DNA of 64,000 nt, taken from the NCBI GenBank assembly GCA_009733745.1, contig WNWL01000001.1, positions 434,001 through 498,000 on the forward strand, given 5' to 3'. Positions 54,282 to 62,830 of the stretch are shown in pieces. A model generated the notes under the pieces. It did not search any database, was not told where the DNA came from, and saw nothing but the letters and a program-made list of their open reading frames with translations. This DNA comes from Oceanobacillus sp. HTM 045. GTDB lineage: Bacteria; Pseudomonadota; Alphaproteobacteria; Rhodobacterales; Rhodobacteraceae. How positions within the stretch are numbered: position 1 is the first letter of the stretch; every line of letters starts with the position of its first letter. Made by a program: the position numbers and the translations under genes.

Positions 54282-55388
54282 TCAGAACGGCAGCTTGCCC
54301 GGGAAGTAGTGGTCGTAGGCCAGCTTGTAGTCGGCCGTGTTCATCAGGTCGTAGAACGCGACCCGCTCCGACCATGCCTTCTGGCTGTCGACCACCTTGG
54401 CGAAGAACGGATCCTCGAGCAGGCCCTCGAGCACCTGGTCCCAGGCGTCGAGCTGGGCCGCCATGATGGAGCTGTCGGTCCGGTGCACCTTGGTGCCGCC
54501 GGCGATCAGGTCCTGCAGGTCGGCCGAGTAGCGGTCCATCGCGAGGCCGTAGTTGGCGGTGTTGGCCGCCTCGGCCGCGTATTTCAGGATCGCCTGCTCC
54601 TGCGGGCTCAGCTCCTCGTAGACGTCGCGGTTCCAGATGATCTCGAAGAACTCGGCCGCCTGGTGGTAGGAGCCCATGTGGTAGTCGGAGGCCACGTCCT
54701 GCGCTCCGAACTCCTTGTCCGAGGTCGGGTTGTTGAACTCGAACGCCTCGATCACGCCGCGCTCCAGCGCCGGGACGATCTCGCCGCCGGGAAGCTGGGT
54801 CACGTTGACGCCCATCGCCTGCATGATGTCGGCGGCGAGGCCGACGGTGCGGTACTTCAGCCCTTCCATGTCGGCCGCCGAGGTGATGTGGCGGTTGAAC
54901 CAGCCGAGCGGCTGCGCCGGCATCGGCATGGCCCAGAAGCCGACCGTGTTGATGCCGAGGATGTCGTTGATCAGCTCGTCATAGAGCTCCTGCCCGCCGC
55001 CGTAGTGGATCCAGGCGAGGATCTGCGCGGCGTTGGCGCCGAACACCGGGCCGGTGCCGAACAGCGAGGCGGCCTTGTCCTTGCCGTACCAGTAGGCGGT
55101 GACCTGGTGGCCGCCGTCGAGCACGCCGTCGGAGACCGCGTCCTGCACCTGGAACGCCTTCACCACGGCGCCCGCGGGCAGGTACTCGACATTGAGCGAG
55201 CCGCCCGACATCTCGTTGACGCGGGTGACGTACTGCTCGGCCATCTCGGAAAAGATCGCCGAGGCGCCCCAGGCGCCCTGCATCTTGAGGGTGCGGCCCT
55301 GCGCCCGCGCGACATGCGGGGTGGCCAGGGCGGCGCCGGCTACGAGGCTTCCCTTGAGGAAGTTGCGGCGCGCATTGCTTTTGGTCAT
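54282..55388 (-). CDS. TRAP substrate-binding protein (TakP-like)
   Basis: A 368-residue periplasmic receptor. The Tat-type signal NARRNFLKGSLVAGAAL ends with HVARAQ. The mature domain has MQGAWGASAIFSEMAEQYV, MPAQPLGWFNRHITSAADM and the long helix after EAFEFNNPTSDKEFG. The organisation resembles receptors for 2-oxo acids or lactate. GGGAGG precedes the start. It is the first gene of the operon leading to the permeases, amidase and hydroxyacid dehydrogenase, 92 bp upstream of the small subunit. Confidence 0.94.
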   Translation of the reverse strand: MTKSNARRNFLKGSLVAGAALATPHVARAQGRTLKMQGAWGASAIFSEMAEQYVTRVNEMSGGSLNVEYLPAGAVVKAFQVQDAVSDGVLDGGHQVTAYWYGKDKAASLFGTGPVFGANAAQILAWIHYGGGQELYDELINDILGINTVGFWAMPMPAQPLGWFNRHITSAADMEGLKYRTVGLAADIMQAMGVNVTQLPGGEIVPALERGVIEAFEFNNPTSDKEFGAQDVASDYHMGSYHQAAEFFEIIWNRDVYEELSPQEQAILKYAAEAANTANYGLAMDRYSADLQDLIAGGTKVHRTDSSIMAAQLDAWDQVLEGLLEDPFFAKVVDSQKAWSERVAFYDLMNTADYKLAYDHYFPGKLPF

Positions 55389-55806
55389 CTCGAATCGTCC
55401 TCCCTTGGACCTTATCGCCCCGCCGACACGAGCCCTTCCGGCCGGGGCCGGACGGGTGCATCCCGGGGTCTGTTCTATTGTCGCGAACGGGTTCACCCCT
55501 CCCGCGCTTCGGGAAGTGTGTCGCGAAAGGTCCGGATTTCCAAGCGCGCGCGAATGGAATCCGCTCAAGGCGCTGTTCCCGTTCCGCAGGATGGAAGCCG
55601 GGACCGCGTGCGGGCCCCGGAATGTTCCGAAGTTTTCCCGGCGGAGCACTTCTGCGCAATATTGTTGCCGGATCGAGCCGCGAAACGAGCGGATTTTGCA
55701 GCGCAGCATCGGCATCCGGCCGGTACGTGGGGCCGGTTTGCCGGGAGATTGGCGGGGCGGTTGACCGTCTCGCCGCGGCGGTGCAATCGGGTCTCGCGAG
55801 GTGACC
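55389..55806. other. 418-bp divergent gap without a gene
   Basis: This region separates the TRAP operon from the TPR gene and must hold the promoters of both. I see no convincing consensus promoter. It has several CGCGAA and TTCGGG words and no credible reading frame. Confidence 0.4.
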
Positions 55807-56373
55807 ATGAGACCGGCCGAGGTTGAAAAGCTGCGCGCGGCGCTGGCCGCGGAGGACTGGGACGCGGCGGAGCGGGTGCTGCGCCGCGCCGTCGCGCGCA
55901 AGGATGCGGCGGCGGCGGACTTCTACAATCTCGGGCTGGTGCTGGTGCGGCAGGGCCGCGAGGCGCAGGCGGAGACCATGCTGCGCCGGGCGCTGGCGCG
56001 GGACGCTTCCCACGCCGACGCGTGGTGCGAGCTTGGCGCGCTGCTGCTGCGGCGACACGACCTCGCGGCGGGGGAGGGTGCGCTGGCCCGCGCCGCCGCG
56101 CTCCGCCCCGGCGATGCCGTGGTGCGGCGGGACCTTGCGCGGGTGCGGCTTCGCCTCGGGCTCTGGGAGGCGGCGGCGCGGGACTGGGCCGCCTTTCCCG
56201 GCGACGCCGAGGCCGATGCGGCCCTCTTGCGGATCGCGCTGGAGACGGGCGCCGCGGACGCGCCCGACCGGCGACGGGCGATGGCAGCGGTGCCCGCGAG
56301 GCGCGCGCATCTCCTGAAGGCGATCACCCGGACGGGCAGGGGCAAGCTGCCGCTGAGGCCGGGAGATCTTTAG
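55807..56373 (+). CDS. TPR-repeat protein
   Basis: A 188-residue helical protein without signal peptide. At least two tetratricopeptide units are visible (FYNLGLVLVRQGREAQAETM and AWCELGALLLRRHDLAAGEG), flanked by looser helical repeats, and a basic C-terminus. It is probably a protein-interaction scaffold; partner unknown. AGGTGACC precedes ATG 55807. The 3' side carries elements R9 and R10. Confidence 0.78.
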   Translation: MRPAEVEKLRAALAAEDWDAAERVLRRAVARKDAAAADFYNLGLVLVRQGREAQAETMLRRALARDASHADAWCELGALLLRRHDLAAGEGALARAAALRPGDAVVRRDLARVRLRLGLWEAAARDWAAFPGDAEADAALLRIALETGAADAPDRRRAMAAVPARRAHLLKAITRTGRGKLPLRPGDL

Positions 56374-56384
56374 AGGGTTTGGTG

Positions 56385-56580
56385 GTGGCACCCCGACCCG
56401 CCACAGCACGCGCGACCAGCGCGGGCCACGTCCGATCGGCTTCCGGCCCTCCCGGGGGCCGGGCGTTTTGCGACGCTGCAAGGGGATCGGAGGGTGGGAG
56501 GGGGTGCGGGGATAAATCAAGCATCCCCAACGGCGCACCACGCCCGTCCAGGGCCGGACCTGTCCCTAAGCGCTGACCTT
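56385..56580 (-). repeat. R-element copy R9, minus orientation
   Basis: Read on the minus strand it starts AAGGTCAGCG at 56580, has its left arm from 56557 and its right arm to 56443, 115 nt inclusive. An 11-nt insertion (AAGCCGATCGG) directly after the right arm defines a second subtype shared with R5 and R10. Confidence 0.83.
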
Positions 56581-56623
56581 CAGCCGCATCGTTCGCCACC
56601 GAGCGGAGTTCCAAGGGAAAGGC

Positions 56624-56816
56624 GCACCGACCCACCCTCAGCGCGCGAAACCAGCGCGGGCCAGGTCTGATCGGCTTCCGGCCCTCCCCGGGGGCCGGGC
56701 GTTTTGCAACGCTGCAAGGGGATCAGCGGGTTGGAGGTCCTGCAGGGATAAACCGAGCAGCCCCTTGGAAGCATCACGCCCGACCAGGGCCGGTCGTGGC
56801 CCTTGGCACCCACCTT
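56624..56816 (-). repeat. R-element copy R10, minus orientation
   Basis: The left arm starts at 56793 and the right arm ends at 56678, 116 nt: the only complete copy with a length change, one extra base in the CCCCC-GGGG loop. It carries the 11-nt insertion (AAGCCGATCAG). With R9 it fills the 449-bp gap between the TPR and zincin genes. Confidence 0.83.
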
Positions 56817-56822
56817 CCGGCG

Positions 56823-57245
56823 TCACAGCCGCCAGTCGTCGATCCGGGCGATGTCGTCGTCGTCCATGCCGAAATGGTGCGCGATCTCGTGGACGAGGAC
56901 GTGGACGACCAGTTCGTGCAGGGTGACGTTGCCGCGTTCGATCCATTCGTCGAGGATCGGGCGGCGGTAGAGCCAGACCGTGTCTGGCTCGGTCGGGACG
57001 TCGTGGACGGACTTCTCGGTCAGCGCGACGCCGGTATAGAGGCCGGTCAGCTCGTACGGATCCTCGATGCCCATCTCGTCGAGCACTTCCTCCTCGGCGA
57101 AATCGGCGACCCGAATCAGCAACCCTGCGCAGGCGTCCCGGAACGGGGCAGGTAACGTCGCGAAACCCGCCTGCGCGATCTCCTCGAAGTCGGCCAGCGA
57201 CGGTGCGGTCTCGCGCCACGGGCGAACCGTTCGATTTTTCGTCAC
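56823..57245 (-). CDS. zincin-like metallopeptidase family protein
   Basis: 140 residues from a GTG start at 57245 with GAGG seven bases upstream. The zinc motif HEIAHHFGMDDDDIARID near residues 119-136 is characteristic of the PF06262 zincin-like family (HExxHxxGxxDDD). Also seen are TGLYTGVALTEKSV and PDTVWLYRRPILDEW. Peptidase activity has not been shown for the family to my knowledge. It is cytosolic and divergent from the next gene. Confidence 0.9.
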   Translation of the reverse strand: MTKNRTVRPWRETAPSLADFEEIAQAGFATLPAPFRDACAGLLIRVADFAEEEVLDEMGIEDPYELTGLYTGVALTEKSVHDVPTEPDTVWLYRRPILDEWIERGNVTLHELVVHVLVHEIAHHFGMDDDDIARIDDWRL

Positions 57246-57344
57246 ATTTTGCCTCGGAATTCGCCGGTTTTAGTCTTTGTTTGTGCCCAAACAGACTACA
57301 TAAGAGCGTCAAGTCAGTGAGTGAACGTACGAAGGTTCCGCGTC

Positions 57345-57803
57345 ATGTCCAGCGTAGATACCATGATGAACCGGAAGCAGGCCGCCGCAGTCGCGGTGCT
57401 CGATGAATTCGCCGAGGGCCTCTTCCAGCACCTCCAGGCCTTCCGCGCCGGGTTCCGCGAGCGCGACATGGTCTGGGCCGGCAACGCCCTCCTCGACGCC
57501 AGCAAGTCCATCCGCGACATGCGCCGCCGCCTCGACGCGATCGTGGCCGGCAACGAGGACGCCGAGCGGGTGGCCGAGGAATTCTCCTACGGGGTCTACC
57601 TCGATGCGGAGATGCTGGCCGAGGCTGCCGAGCGCGACGATGTCGACCTCGCCCGCGGCGCGCTGAACATGCTCTGCGGCCGCCTCAGCGCGGCGGCGGA
57701 GGAGCTGCGCGCGCTGCTCGCCGAGCGGTCGCTCAGCGACGTGATGCGCGACCTCGTCGCCTCGATGCAGTCGCGCCCGGAGGCGCAGCCGGTCGCCTCC
57801 TGA
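57345..57803 (+). CDS. helical hypothetical protein
   Basis: 152 residues, almost entirely helical, without signal peptide or membrane segment (MNRKQAAAVAVLDEFAEGLF through ELRALLAERSLSDVMRDLVA). It may be a four-helix bundle. I recognise no family; the pattern of paired aromatic and basic residues recalls export chaperones, but that is weak. ATG 57345 is preferred over a GTG 24 bp upstream. A clear intrinsic terminator follows at 57865. Confidence 0.7.
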   Translation: MSSVDTMMNRKQAAAVAVLDEFAEGLFQHLQAFRAGFRERDMVWAGNALLDASKSIRDMRRRLDAIVAGNEDAERVAEEFSYGVYLDAEMLAEAAERDDVDLARGALNMLCGRLSAAAEELRALLAERSLSDVMRDLVASMQSRPEAQPVAS

Positions 57804-57864
57804 CGCGCCTTCGCCCGGCTGCGGGCCGGAGCGAGCCTTGCGCATTGTTCGCGATTACTTCCCG

Positions 57865-57888
57865 AAAGCGACGCCCCGGCGTCGCTTT
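57865..57888 (+). terminator. intrinsic-type hairpin after the helical protein gene
   Basis: AAAGCGACG and CGTCGCTTT form a perfect 9-bp stem (11 bp of inverted repeat) around a short GC loop. The T-run is part of the stem, so it is likely to work in both directions. The 57889-58025 stretch holds only the upstream region of the next small gene. Confidence 0.75.
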
Positions 57889-58025
57889 CTTGCGTCGATG
57901 TGGTTAATCGCACAAAAACCATGCACATTGTTCAAGCCAGTCATGTCCAATCGGCATTACTAAAACCGGTCCGGTGTCTCCATGTTGGCTGGACCCGAAA
58001 TCCTGTCGCTGAAAGGACCCGACCC

Positions 58026-58157
58026 ATGATTACCCGCATCATCAAGACGATCCGCAACGCGCGCAGCCGCGTCGAGCTCGAGAACTTCCACCGCGCCGAG
58101 ATGCGCGATGCCGGCGTCACCGACGACGCCTTCCGCGCCTTCGTCTCCGGCCGCTAG
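58026..58157 (+). CDS. 43-residue DUF1127-like small protein
   Basis: MITRIIKTIRNARSRVELEN starts a short basic helix followed by AEMRDAGVTDDAFRAFVSG. The arrangement recalls the C-terminal half of DUF1127 (YjiS-like) proteins, some of which act in small-RNA-linked carbon and phosphate regulation in alphaproteobacteria. It has GAAAGGACC upstream and a strong terminator after it, which supports expression as a separate short transcript. Confidence 0.72.
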   Translation: MITRIIKTIRNARSRVELENFHRAEMRDAGVTDDAFRAFVSGR

Positions 58158-58188
58158 CCAGACCAGACAACAATACAGCGACGGGCTC

Positions 58189-58223
58189 GAGGGGCTCCCC
58201 GGACGGGGGGCCCCTCTTTCTTT
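58189..58223 (+). terminator. strong intrinsic terminator
   Basis: GAGGGGC with GCCCCTC and an inner CCCC-GGAC-GGGG stem are followed by TTTCTTTT. It ends the DUF1127-like gene. Confidence 0.85.
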
Positions 58224-58234
58224 TCGGGGCAGGC

Positions 58235-58735
58235 TCAGCCGCGGTGCGCCCGACGGCGGAGGATGGCGTGGGCGGCGAGGCCGACGGCGAGGGCGGGGAC
58301 GACGATCACCATAAGGTCGGTGAGGGCATATTCCGCGGTCTCGAAGAAGCGGGAGAGCGCCTCGCCGACGGGGCGGAGGGGCAGGCCGCGGAGCTGGTCG
58401 CGCAGGCGGTCCATCAGGGCGTAGAGCGCCATGCCGCCCGCGCCGGCCAGCGCCGAGGCGAGGGCGGCGAGCGCGAGGCCCGCCATGCCGGGCCGGCCGA
58501 TGCCGTGGCGGGCGAGGGTGGCGGCGATGCCGCCCGCGAGGCCGGCGAGGGGGAAGGTTTCGTAGTAGAGGAACGCGCCGCCGAGGATCAGGACCTGCAT
58601 CCCGGCGCTGGCGAGTACCAGCGTCATGGCGGTGAGCGCGCCGGTCAGAAACGCGTTGGCGGCGCGGGGCGCGTGGTGCGGCACGCCGTGTTCCCGCTCG
58701 TTATGCCTCGGCACGCTGTGTTCAGGCTCGGGCAT
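58235..58735 (-). CDS. hypothetical membrane protein
   Basis: 166 residues. A His/Arg-rich N-terminus (PEPEHSVPRHNEREHGVPHH, an imperfect internal repeat) precedes about four membrane helices at about 28-55, 58-70, 78-105 and 132-157. No family is recognised. The start at 58735 follows a purine-rich GGGAGAGGCGGG. Convergent with the DUF1127-like gene. Confidence 0.68.
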   Translation of the reverse strand: MPEPEHSVPRHNEREHGVPHHAPRAANAFLTGALTAMTLVLASAGMQVLILGGAFLYYETFPLAGLAGGIAATLARHGIGRPGMAGLALAALASALAGAGGMALYALMDRLRDQLRGLPLRPVGEALSRFFETAEYALTDLMVIVVPALAVGLAAHAILRRRAHRG

Positions 58736-58907
58736 CCCGCCTCTCCCGGATCGGGCCGGCCGATGCGCCGGCAGGGGTCGGTCGCCGCAGCCCTGAGCGG
58801 CGTTCAATATTCGCCCGCCGCATCCCCGGAAGTGTAGCCGCCGGGGCCGCGCCGGGCCAGCGTGGTTGTCCGCTGCGCCTCACGCACACCACTTATCATG
58901 GCAGCGG

Positions 58908-58935
58908 AAAAGAAAAACGGGGCCCGAAGGCCCCG
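58908..58935 (-). terminator. intrinsic terminator of glnA
   Basis: On the minus strand CGGGGCC-TTCG-GGCCCCG, with a UUCG tetraloop, is followed by TTTTTCTTTTCC. Confidence 0.93.
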
Positions 58936-58966
58936 CCTGCTCGCACAGGTTTGCCTGACCGGAAGG

Positions 58967-60376
58967 TCAGCAGCTGTAGTACATCGCGTACTCGATCGGG
59001 TGCGGGGTGTGCTCGTAGTTGTAGATCTCTTCCCACTTGAGATCCATGTACCCCTCGATCTGGTCCTTGGTGAAGACGCCGCCGGCCAGCAGGAACTCGT
59101 GGTCGGCCTCGAGCTCCGACATCGCCTCGCGGAGCGAGCCGCAGACGGTCGGGATGCCGGCCAGCTCCTCGGGGGGCAGGTCGTAGAGGTCCTTGTCCGC
59201 CGCCTCGCCCGGGTGGATCTTGTTCTTGATCCCGTCCAGGCCGGCCATCAGCAGGGCCGAGAAGGCGAGGTAAGGGTTGCAGGACGGATCCGGGAAGCGG
59301 GTCTCGATGCGCTTCGCCTTCGGGCTGTCGGTCCAGGGGATGCGGACCGAGGCGGAACGGTTGGCCGCCGAGTAGGCCAGCAGCACCGGGGCCTCGAAGC
59401 CCGGGATCAGGCGCTTGTAGGAGTTGGTCGACGGGTTGGTGAAGGCGTTGAGCGCCTTCGCGTGCTTCAGCACGCCGCCGATGTAGTAGAGCGCCTCGTC
59501 CGACAGGTCGGCATAGCCCGAGCCGGCGAAGAGCGGCTTGCCGTCCTTCCAGATCGACTGGTTGACGTGCATGCCGGTGCCGTTGTCGCCCTTGATCGGC
59601 TTCGGCATGAAGGTGGCCGACTTGCCGTAGGCGTGGGCGACGTTGTGGATGACGTACTTGTACTTCTGCAGGTGGTCGCCCTGGTCGGTCAGCGTGCCGA
59701 AGATCAGGCCGAGCTCGTGCTGGCAGGAGGCCACCTCGTGGTGGTGCTTGTCGACCTTCATGCCGATGCGCTTCATGGTCGAGAGCATCTCGCCGCGCAG
59801 GTCCTGGCCGGCGTCGGTCGGGTTGACCGGGAAGTAGCCGCCCTTCAGGCCGGGCCTGTGGCCCATGTTGCCCATCTCGTACTCGGCGTCGGTGCTCCAC
59901 GAGGCGTCCATCGCGTCGACCTCGTAGGCGACCTTGTTGATGTCGACCTTGAAGCGGACGTCGTCGAAGACGAAGAACTCGGCCTCGGGGCCCCAGTAGG
60001 AGACGTCGCCGATGCCGCTGTCGACGAGGTACTTCTCGGCCTTCACCGCGGTGCCGCGCGGGTCGCGCTCGTAGATCTCGCCGGTGTCGGGCTCATGCAC
60101 GGTGCAGTGCACGGCCAGGGTCTTCTCGGCGTAGAACGGGTCGAGATAGGCCGATTTCGGATCGACGATCAGCTTCATGTCGGACTTGTCGATCGACTTC
60201 CAGCCGGCGATCGAGGAGCCGTCGAACATCCAGCCGTCCTCGAACCACTCCTCGTCGCAGAGGTCGCCCAGCGCGGTGACGTGCTGGAGCTTGCCGCGCG
60301 GGTCGGTGAAGCGGATATCGACGTAGGCGATGTCCTCGTCCTTGATCTTCTTTGCCAGGTCGGCTGCTGTGGTCAT
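58967..60376 (-). CDS. glnA: glutamine synthetase, type I
   Basis: A 469-residue subunit of the dodecameric enzyme joining glutamate and ammonia. Seen are [33 protein letters not shown], the metal/ATP region [29 protein letters not shown], and the adenylylation tyrosine in [14 protein letters not shown], indicating GlnE-type control. It follows glnB by 63 bp on the same strand, the usual alphaproteobacterial arrangement. Confidence 0.99.
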   Translation of the reverse strand: MTTAADLAKKIKDEDIAYVDIRFTDPRGKLQHVTALGDLCDEEWFEDGWMFDGSSIAGWKSIDKSDMKLIVDPKSAYLDPFYAEKTLAVHCTVHEPDTGEIYERDPRGTAVKAEKYLVDSGIGDVSYWGPEAEFFVFDDVRFKVDINKVAYEVDAMDASWSTDAEYEMGNMGHRPGLKGGYFPVNPTDAGQDLRGEMLSTMKRIGMKVDKHHHEVASCQHELGLIFGTLTDQGDHLQKYKYVIHNVAHAYGKSATFMPKPIKGDNGTGMHVNQSIWKDGKPLFAGSGYADLSDEALYYIGGVLKHAKALNAFTNPSTNSYKRLIPGFEAPVLLAYSAANRSASVRIPWTDSPKAKRIETRFPDPSCNPYLAFSALLMAGLDGIKNKIHPGEAADKDLYDLPPEELAGIPTVCGSLREAMSELEADHEFLLAGGVFTKDQIEGYMDLKWEEIYNYEHTPHPIEYAMYYSC

Positions 60377-60439
60377 TCCCAGTGTCCTCGTATCTGGTTT
60401 GCGGTTCGGTCTGTGTCGGGGAGCAGAGGAAGGCGGCGC

Positions 60440-60955
<516 letters not shown>

Positions 60956-61002
60956 TCAGGCAAAATGATCGGTTTTTGTGCAATTTCTGAAGGGGTGGCC
61001 GG

Positions 61003-62562
61003 ATGACGCCGCTGATGGTCGCCGGGCAGGTCCGGGCGCTCGAGTCCCTGGCCATGTCGCGCGGCGAGACCGCCGGCAAGCTGATGGAGCGTGCCGGGCG
61101 GGGCGTGGTCGAGGCGATGGTGGACTGGCGCCCCGGTCTCGACGAGGGCGAGCACCGCGCGGCGGTGCTCTGCGGGCCCGGCAACAACGGCGGCGACGGC
61201 TTCGTGATCGCGCGCCTGCTGAAGGAGGGCGGCTGGGAGGTCGACCTGTTCCTCGCGGGAGACGAGCGGAAGCTGCCGGAGGACGCCTCGGTCAACGCGC
61301 GCAAGTGGCGCTGGATGCGGGCCGACGTGATCCCGCTCAGCGCCGAGCGGTTCCAGCCGGAATTCTACGACGTGGTGGTCGACGCGATGTTCGGCGCCGG
61401 GCTGAGCCGCCCGCTGGAGGGCGCGGCGGCCGAGGCGGCGGCGCTGCTCGACCGGCCGCGGCGCAAGTTCGCCGTGGTCGCGGTGGACGCGCCGAGCGGG
61501 CTCTGCATGGATTCCGGCAAGGTGCTGGGCGCGCGCGCGGTGCGGGCCGACCTGACGGTGACCTTCCAGGTGGCGCGGCCCGGCCTCTATCTCGACCGCG
61601 GGCCGGAGCATTGCGGCGATGTCGCGGTGGCCGATATCGGCCTGCCGCTTGCGGCCTATGCCCGCCAGCGCGAGCAGGACGAAGGGGCCGAGCCCTCGCT
61701 GGAACTGGTGGACCGGATCGAGCCGGCCCTGCTGGCCAAGCGGGGCGACGGGCACAAGTACGCCTATGGCCATGCGTTCATCGTCGCCGGGCCCTCGGGC
61801 GCGGGCGGCGCGGCGCGGCTGGCGGCGCGGGCGGCGCTGCGGGTCGGGGCGGGGCTGGTGACGCTCGGCTGCAACAAGAACGCCGTCGCGGAGAACGCGG
61901 CCCGGCTCGACGCGGTGATGATCGGCAAGCTGCCCGACGCGAAGGCGCTGGCGGCCTTCCTGGAGGACGAGCGGATCAACGCCTGGTGCATCGGCCCCGG
62001 CCACGGCGTCGGCAAGCCGACCCGCGACGACGTGCTGCAGATCGCGGCGGCGGGCAGGGCGCTGGTGCTCGACGCCGACGCGCTGACCAGCTTCGAGGGC
62101 ATGGCGGACGACCTGTTCGCGGCGATCGGCCCGCAGACCGTGCTGACGCCGCATCTCGGCGAGTTCCGGCGGATCTTCCCCGACCTGGCGGAGGGGCTGG
62201 AGGCACCGGCGGAGTCCGGGCCGGCCTATTCGCGGGTGGACGCGGTGCGCGAAGCGGCGGCGCGCGCGGGCGCGGTGGTCCTGCTGAAGGGAGCCGCCAC
62301 GGTGATCGCCTCGCCGGACGGCAGCGCGGCGATCCACGCGGCCAGCTACGGCCGTTCGGCGCCCTGGCTCGCGACCGCGGGCGCCGGCGACGTGCTGGCG
62401 GGAACCATCACCGGGCTGATGGCGCGGGGGCTCGGCCCGGAGGCGGCCGCGTGCACCGCGGCGTGGCTTCATGTCGAGGCCGCGCGCAAGGCCGGGCCCG
62501 GGCTGATCGCGGAAGACCTGCCGGATGCGCTGCCCGCGGTGTTCCGCGATATGGGCCTCTGA
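61003..62562 (+). CDS. nnr: bifunctional NAD(P)HX epimerase/dehydratase
   Basis: 519 residues that repair hydrated NAD(P)H. The N-terminal YjeF_N epimerase domain (about 1-215) has VLCGPGNNGGDGFVIARLL and VVDAMFGAGLSRPL. The C-terminal ADP/ATP-dependent dehydratase domain (about 235-510) has YGHAFIVAGPSGAGGAARLA, LVLDADALTSFEG, LTPHLGEFRRIF and the catalytic TAGAGDVLAGTITGL. AAGGGG precedes the start. Divergent from glnB. Confidence 0.96.
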   Translation: MTPLMVAGQVRALESLAMSRGETAGKLMERAGRGVVEAMVDWRPGLDEGEHRAAVLCGPGNNGGDGFVIARLLKEGGWEVDLFLAGDERKLPEDASVNARKWRWMRADVIPLSAERFQPEFYDVVVDAMFGAGLSRPLEGAAAEAAALLDRPRRKFAVVAVDAPSGLCMDSGKVLGARAVRADLTVTFQVARPGLYLDRGPEHCGDVAVADIGLPLAAYARQREQDEGAEPSLELVDRIEPALLAKRGDGHKYAYGHAFIVAGPSGAGGAARLAARAALRVGAGLVTLGCNKNAVAENAARLDAVMIGKLPDAKALAAFLEDERINAWCIGPGHGVGKPTRDDVLQIAAAGRALVLDADALTSFEGMADDLFAAIGPQTVLTPHLGEFRRIFPDLAEGLEAPAESGPAYSRVDAVREAAARAGAVVLLKGAATVIASPDGSAAIHAASYGRSAPWLATAGAGDVLAGTITGLMARGLGPEAAACTAAWLHVEAARKAGPGLIAEDLPDALPAVFRDMGL

Positions 62563-62691
62563 GGGGCCGATAGCCGCTTGCATCGCCGTCAAGAATTGCC
62601 TATCGCACGCCCGTGCCCGTTGCTATAGCTGCGCCGGTTGTCCCTGCCGGGCCCACCGGGGGCCGGAGGCGAAGGGCGGCGCGTGCGCAAG

Positions 62692-62776
62692 GCGGGCGTG
62701 GTGGAATTGGTAGACACGCGAGATTTAGGTTCTCGTGCCGCATGGCGTGGGGGTTCAAGTCCCTCCGCCCGCACCA
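62692..62776 (+). tRNA. tRNA-Leu (anticodon UAG)
   Basis: An 85-nt class II tRNA with a perfect acceptor stem GCGGGCG/CGCCCGC, discriminator A and encoded CCA. The anticodon arm CGAGA-TTTAGGT-TCTCG gives UAG. A long variable arm and the T-loop GGTTCAAGTCC are present. It reads CUA and wobble CUN codons. Confidence 0.97.
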
Positions 62777-62830
62777 AGCGCTGCCGGAAGGAATAATGCT
62801 ATCGCCGGGCCACCCGGCAGAACGGAACAG

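Noticed and set aside
55478-55804. Possible 108-codon gene between the TRAP operon and the TPR gene
   Set aside because: Composition is Ser/Arg/Gly-rich without structure, and it occupies the divergent promoter region.
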